Assembly: GCA_008636095.1 (NCBI GenBank)
Contig: VSJD01000298.1
Coordinates: 1 to 15,628 of the forward strand
DNA from: Kiritimatiellota bacterium
GTDB lineage: Bacteria > Verrucomicrobiota > Kiritimatiellia > JAAZAB01
Direction of reading: 5' to 3'
Length of the DNA stretch: 15,628 nucleotides
Shown in pieces: positions 13,548-15,628 of this stretch. Each line of letters begins with the position of its first letter. Within the stretch, counting starts at the first letter, position 1. The position numbers were made by a program, and so were the translations under genes. Under the pieces are notes generated by a model. It had not been told where the DNA came from, did not search any database, and saw only the letters and a list, made by a program, of their open reading frames with translations.

Positions 13548-13711
13548 GAATGGTTAATGGTCAATGGTTCATGGGGAATGAACCCAGTTGAGCTGAGTTG
13601 GATTTGCGGCAACCGTATAGTTCGTTGCTATCCATTGAAACCGGCGACCATAATGAACGTATCGCAGTGTTCTTCATTAACCATGCGCCATCGTCCATTA
13701 ACCATTCCCGC
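13548..13711. repeat. Heptad palindromic element D
   Basis: GAATGGTTAATGG (13548-13560) is perfectly complementary to CCATTAACCATTC (13695-13707). The left arm holds four in-phase ATGGNNN units (from 13550) and the right arm (13675-13707) four or more on the opposite strand; the loop is about 90-130 nt. The right end passes into TTCCC-GCA-GGGAA (13705-13717), whose second half overlaps the likely Shine-Dalgarno of the next gene. Confidence 0.82.
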
Positions 13712-13720
13712 AGGGAACTG

Positions 13721-14503
13721 ATGATTCGTTCGCGGCATGCGCTCACGCTGATTGAACTGTTGGTGGCCATGGGTATTGCGGTGTTACTGGCCGCCGTAGT
13801 GTTCGCGATCTATGCCGGTGTGCTTCGCACGCTCGATTCCCAAAGCCGCTGGCGCGCGCACGCGTATCCGGTGGCGGCTGCGCTCAATGCGCTGAAGCTC
13901 GATTTATCCAGTGCCGTGATTCCTTGGGGGACAACCAATTCGCCGTTTGTGCTTGCCCCTTCCCTGGATGGCACCGACGGGATCAAGCTCCATTTTTTTA
14001 CGGCCATGCCTGTGAGCGCCGAACCACGCAACGTGGCGCAAGTTTATCCCGCCGAAGGCAGGACACGGGACCCCGCCCAGTGCGGGGCGAGCATTCGCGC
14101 CTATGCTATTCGGGAAATATATTATACCCTGTCGGCGTCCAATGCCGTGGGAACGAATGGCGCGTCACCCCGCGCCACGAGTGGCTTGATCCGTGCTTGG
14201 GCCGCCTTCCGCATAGACGCGGCGGGCGGTGCCGACGACTCGGCCGGTGCCGACGACTCGGCCGGCATTGCGTCCAATAGGGACATCTGGGAAAACATTT
14301 GCGCGGTCCGGCTGGAAGTCTTTGATGGAAAAAGCTGGACCAATACATGGGGCGGGGGGACGAATGCTCTTCTGCCCCAGGCGGCACGCGTGATGCTTAC
14401 GGTGGGGGACAAGTCCGTCAGCCGGCGGACCGCCGCCGAAGTTCTGATCCCGGCGGGCCATCGCATTGCACCGCCGAAAAGCCGGAAATTAAAAACCAAT
14501 TAG
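13721..14503 (+). CDS. Prepilin-type N-terminal cleavage/methylation protein, minor pseudopilin-like (GspJ-like)
   Basis: A 260-residue protein with a type IV prepilin signal: RSRHA, then LTLIELLVAMGIAVLLAAVVFAIYAG. The conserved Glu12 is at +5, but the residue before the cleavage site is Ala7 rather than the usual Gly. The length and the large C-terminal domain resemble minor pseudopilins of the GspJ class, which sit at the pilus tip of type II secretion systems; this is a class-level guess. No other secretion genes are in the window. The ATG at 13721 has AGGGAA upstream; a longer reading from 13598 crosses the repeat. Residues 170-181 are an exact tandem duplication (GADDSA twice). Confidence 0.8.
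   Translation: MIRSRHALTLIELLVAMGIAVLLAAVVFAIYAGVLRTLDSQSRWRAHAYPVAAALNALKLDLSSAVIPWGTTNSPFVLAPSLDGTDGIKLHFFTAMPVSAEPRNVAQVYPAEGRTRDPAQCGASIRAYAIREIYYTLSASNAVGTNGASPRATSGLIRAWAAFRIDAAGGADDSAGADDSAGIASNRDIWENICAVRLEVFDGKSWTNTWGGGTNALLPQAARVMLTVGDKSVSRRTAAEVLIPAGHRIAPPKSRKLKTN
14228..14263 (+). repeat. Exact 18-bp tandem duplication inside the pseudopilin-like gene
   Basis: GGTGCCGACGACTCGGCC occurs twice in tandem, in frame, encoding GADDSA twice. The exact identity suggests recent slippage and possible copy-number variation that would keep the frame. Confidence 0.85.
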
Positions 14504-14510
14504 CCACAAA

Positions 14511-14550
14511 AAGCACATAATTCACAAAAGTGCTTCGTGAGGTTGTTTTT
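14511..14550 (+). terminator. Weak candidate terminator between convergent genes
   Basis: AAGCAC (14511-14516) and GTGCTT (14530-14535) can pair around a 13-nt loop, and a T-rich run ends at 14550. The stem is short and the T-run is separated from it by about 10 nt. The 103-nt gap 14504-14606 otherwise holds CACAAAA-type short repeats and nothing coding. Confidence 0.25.
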
Positions 14551-14606
14551 ATTGCGTGCGCTTCCTTCTTTTCCGGACTGGCGTCCGTCATCCGGCATCC
14601 AATGTG

Positions 14607-15617
14607 CTATTTCTGCCCCTCGGCCTCGATCTCCGCTTTTAGCCGTTCCACCTGGTTTTGCAGGGCCGGCTGAAGGGATGCGGCCGCCAGCGGCAGGGCT
14701 TGGGTTGCAAGGTCACGGGCGCGAGCGAGCTGACCGCTCTCGAATAAACTGCGCGCCGCCCGATAGTAGCGATCCGTGGCCGACAAGTTGTTACCGGCGT
14801 TTTCATAGGCGTGTCCCGCCTGATCCAGTGCGTTGGCCATGTCGATATAACGTCCGGCCTCCTGCCAGTACTGGGCGGCGATATCATATTGAAGCGCGGC
14901 GGCCTGTGGATTCCGCTTCAGCATCTGAATGCGGGCCCGGGTTAGCGCCGTCTCCGCCCGGATGTCGGTCCCGCTTGCCTTGAGTTGCTTGGGAGCGATG
15001 GCGGCCAGTTCGGCTTCTGCGTCGTCAGCCTGGTCTTGGTCGCACAACAGCTCAGCCAGCAGGAGGTGCCATTGGACACGGATGGCATCGTTCGGGCCAC
15101 TTACTTTCGCGGGTTTTTTCAGTTCCGCACGAGCCAGGCTCGTGGCTTCCCGCGAGCGTCCCTGGGCAAGGGCTATTTTGGCTTCCAGCAAGGGCAGTTC
15201 CCGGCAGGGAATACCGGCACGCTGAAATTCCAGCCGGGCCTCATCTAAGCAGGCCAGGGCCGCGTCATACTTATGAAGCGCCGCCAGGCAGGCGGCCAGA
15301 TTATACGCGTTGCGGGCAATCTCCGCGGGTGAATCCATGATCCGTGCGCGCTGGAGGGCTTTCTGGTAATAGATGGCCGCTTTTTCCGCAGAGCCGGCCG
15401 CATAAGCGCCGCGTGCCACGGCCACGTTGCGCTCAATTTCCGGATCGGTACGAACGACTTTTGGCGGTGTTGAACACCCCGTGGCAATCATGACCAGGAC
15501 AGTAAAGAGGAAACAACCACGGATTACCCCGCTCGGAGCGGGGCGAGCACGGAGGCTTGCCACGCCAAAGGCGTGGGCACGGATAAGTGAAAATATGGAT
15601 GTTTTCTTTGATCTCAT
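14607..15617 (-). CDS. TPR-repeat lipoprotein of unknown function
   Basis: A 336-residue lipoprotein. FLFTVLVMIATGCS places the acylated Cys at residue 48, an unusually long signal peptide. The mature part is almost wholly alpha-helical with TPR-type helix pairs (about 58-330), for example AYAAGSAEKAAIYYQKALQRA, AYNLAACLAALHKYDAALACLDEA and AYENAGNNLSATDRYYRAARSLF. TPR lipoproteins usually scaffold envelope complexes; the partner is unknown. Residues 12-33 are encoded by the hairpin array at 15518-15583, so either the n-region was extended by its insertion or the annotated start is wrong; no better in-frame start leaves a full signal peptide. The ATG at 15617 has no clear Shine-Dalgarno. It converges on the pseudopilin-like gene. 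Confidence 0.8.
   Translation of the reverse strand: MRSKKTSIFSLIRAHAFGVASLRARPAPSGVIRGCFLFTVLVMIATGCSTPPKVVRTDPEIERNVAVARGAYAAGSAEKAAIYYQKALQRARIMDSPAEIARNAYNLAACLAALHKYDAALACLDEARLEFQRAGIPCRELPLLEAKIALAQGRSREATSLARAELKKPAKVSGPNDAIRVQWHLLLAELLCDQDQADDAEAELAAIAPKQLKASGTDIRAETALTRARIQMLKRNPQAAALQYDIAAQYWQEAGRYIDMANALDQAGHAYENAGNNLSATDRYYRAARSLFESGQLARARDLATQALPLAAASLQPALQNQVERLKAEIEAEGQK
15518..15583. repeat. CACGGA-hairpin array, 30-bp period, inside a coding region
   Basis: CACGGA occurs at 15518, 15548 and 15578, exactly 30 bp apart. Each 24-nt interval holds a hairpin: CCCCGCT-CGG-AGCGGGG (15527-15543) and CCACGCC-AAA-GGCGTGG (15560-15576). The period is a multiple of three, so the array is read through in frame by the TPR lipoprotein gene. 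Confidence 0.85.
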
Positions 15618-15628
15618 CCGTAAAATCA

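Noticed and set aside
8580..13711. CRISPR array interpretation of the intergenic repeats
   Set aside because: Units are 7 nt, degenerate and inverted, with no constant repeat-spacer structure and no cas genes.
14537..14983. Plus-strand 148-codon frame
   Set aside because: It lies opposite the TPR lipoprotein and has Pro/Arg/Ser-rich composition typical of an antisense shadow.
15518..15583. CRISPR interpretation of the 30-bp-spaced CACGGA boxes
   Set aside because: The repeated box is only 6 bp, the intervals are hairpins, and the region is in an open reading frame.
1..15628. tRNA, rRNA or known riboswitch
   Set aside because: No cloverleaf, rRNA stretch or recognisable aptamer core was seen by eye; a covariance-model scan would be needed to exclude weaker RNAs.

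Overview
The window comes from a Gram-negative, diderm bacterium: it carries tolB and pal (Tol-Pal envelope system), a TatA component, a pseudopilin-like protein and two lipoproteins. The mix of a GyrB with the RPAMYIGD variant, a large secreted Thr/Asn-rich caspase-like protein ending in FG-GAP-type repeats, and very repeat-rich intergenic regions suggests the PVC superphylum (Kiritimatiellota/Verrucomicrobiota/Lentisphaerota). That placement is inference from the style of the proteins; no rRNA or other decisive marker is present.

Layout. Positions 1-5654 are a minus-strand block: a secreted caspase-family protein (2571-5654), uppP 10 nt behind it (1754-2560), trmB (937-1548) and the 5' part of gyrB (1-846, runs off the left edge). 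gyrB has its own strong sigma70-like promoter with a dyad across the -10. From 5858 to 14503 everything is on the plus strand: a small membrane protein with conserved Asp/His (5858-6325), tolB-pal (6803-8572), a TatA-like protein (8760-9023), a 485-aa protein with a C2H2 zinc-finger-like motif (9057-10514), a zinc-ribbon membrane protein (10704-11363), alanine racemase (11513-12646), a tail-anchored FHA protein (13017-13517) and a prepilin-type protein (13721-14503). A TPR lipoprotein (14607-15617, minus) converges on the last.

Function. The recognisable genes form an envelope and housekeeping set: lipid-carrier recycling (UppP) and D-alanine supply (Alr) for peptidoglycan, outer-membrane tethering (TolB, Pal), protein export (TatA), tRNA modification (TrmB) and DNA topology (GyrB). 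The less ordinary proteins are the exported caspase-like protease, the C2H2-motif protein with an Arg/Gly-rich N-terminus, and the zinc-ribbon membrane protein.

The most striking material is in the gaps. Four intergenic regions (6353-6526, 8580-8719, 10530-10702, 13548-13711) hold palindromic elements whose arms are in-phase arrays of a degenerate heptamer, ATGGNNN. They are decorated with GC-rich hairpins that recur between copies. A second 7-nt-periodic family (GAAATCC-like) forms inverted repeats at 1588-1719 and 6632-6768. A different hairpin array, with CACGGA exactly every 30 bp, lies in frame inside the signal-peptide region of the TPR lipoprotein.
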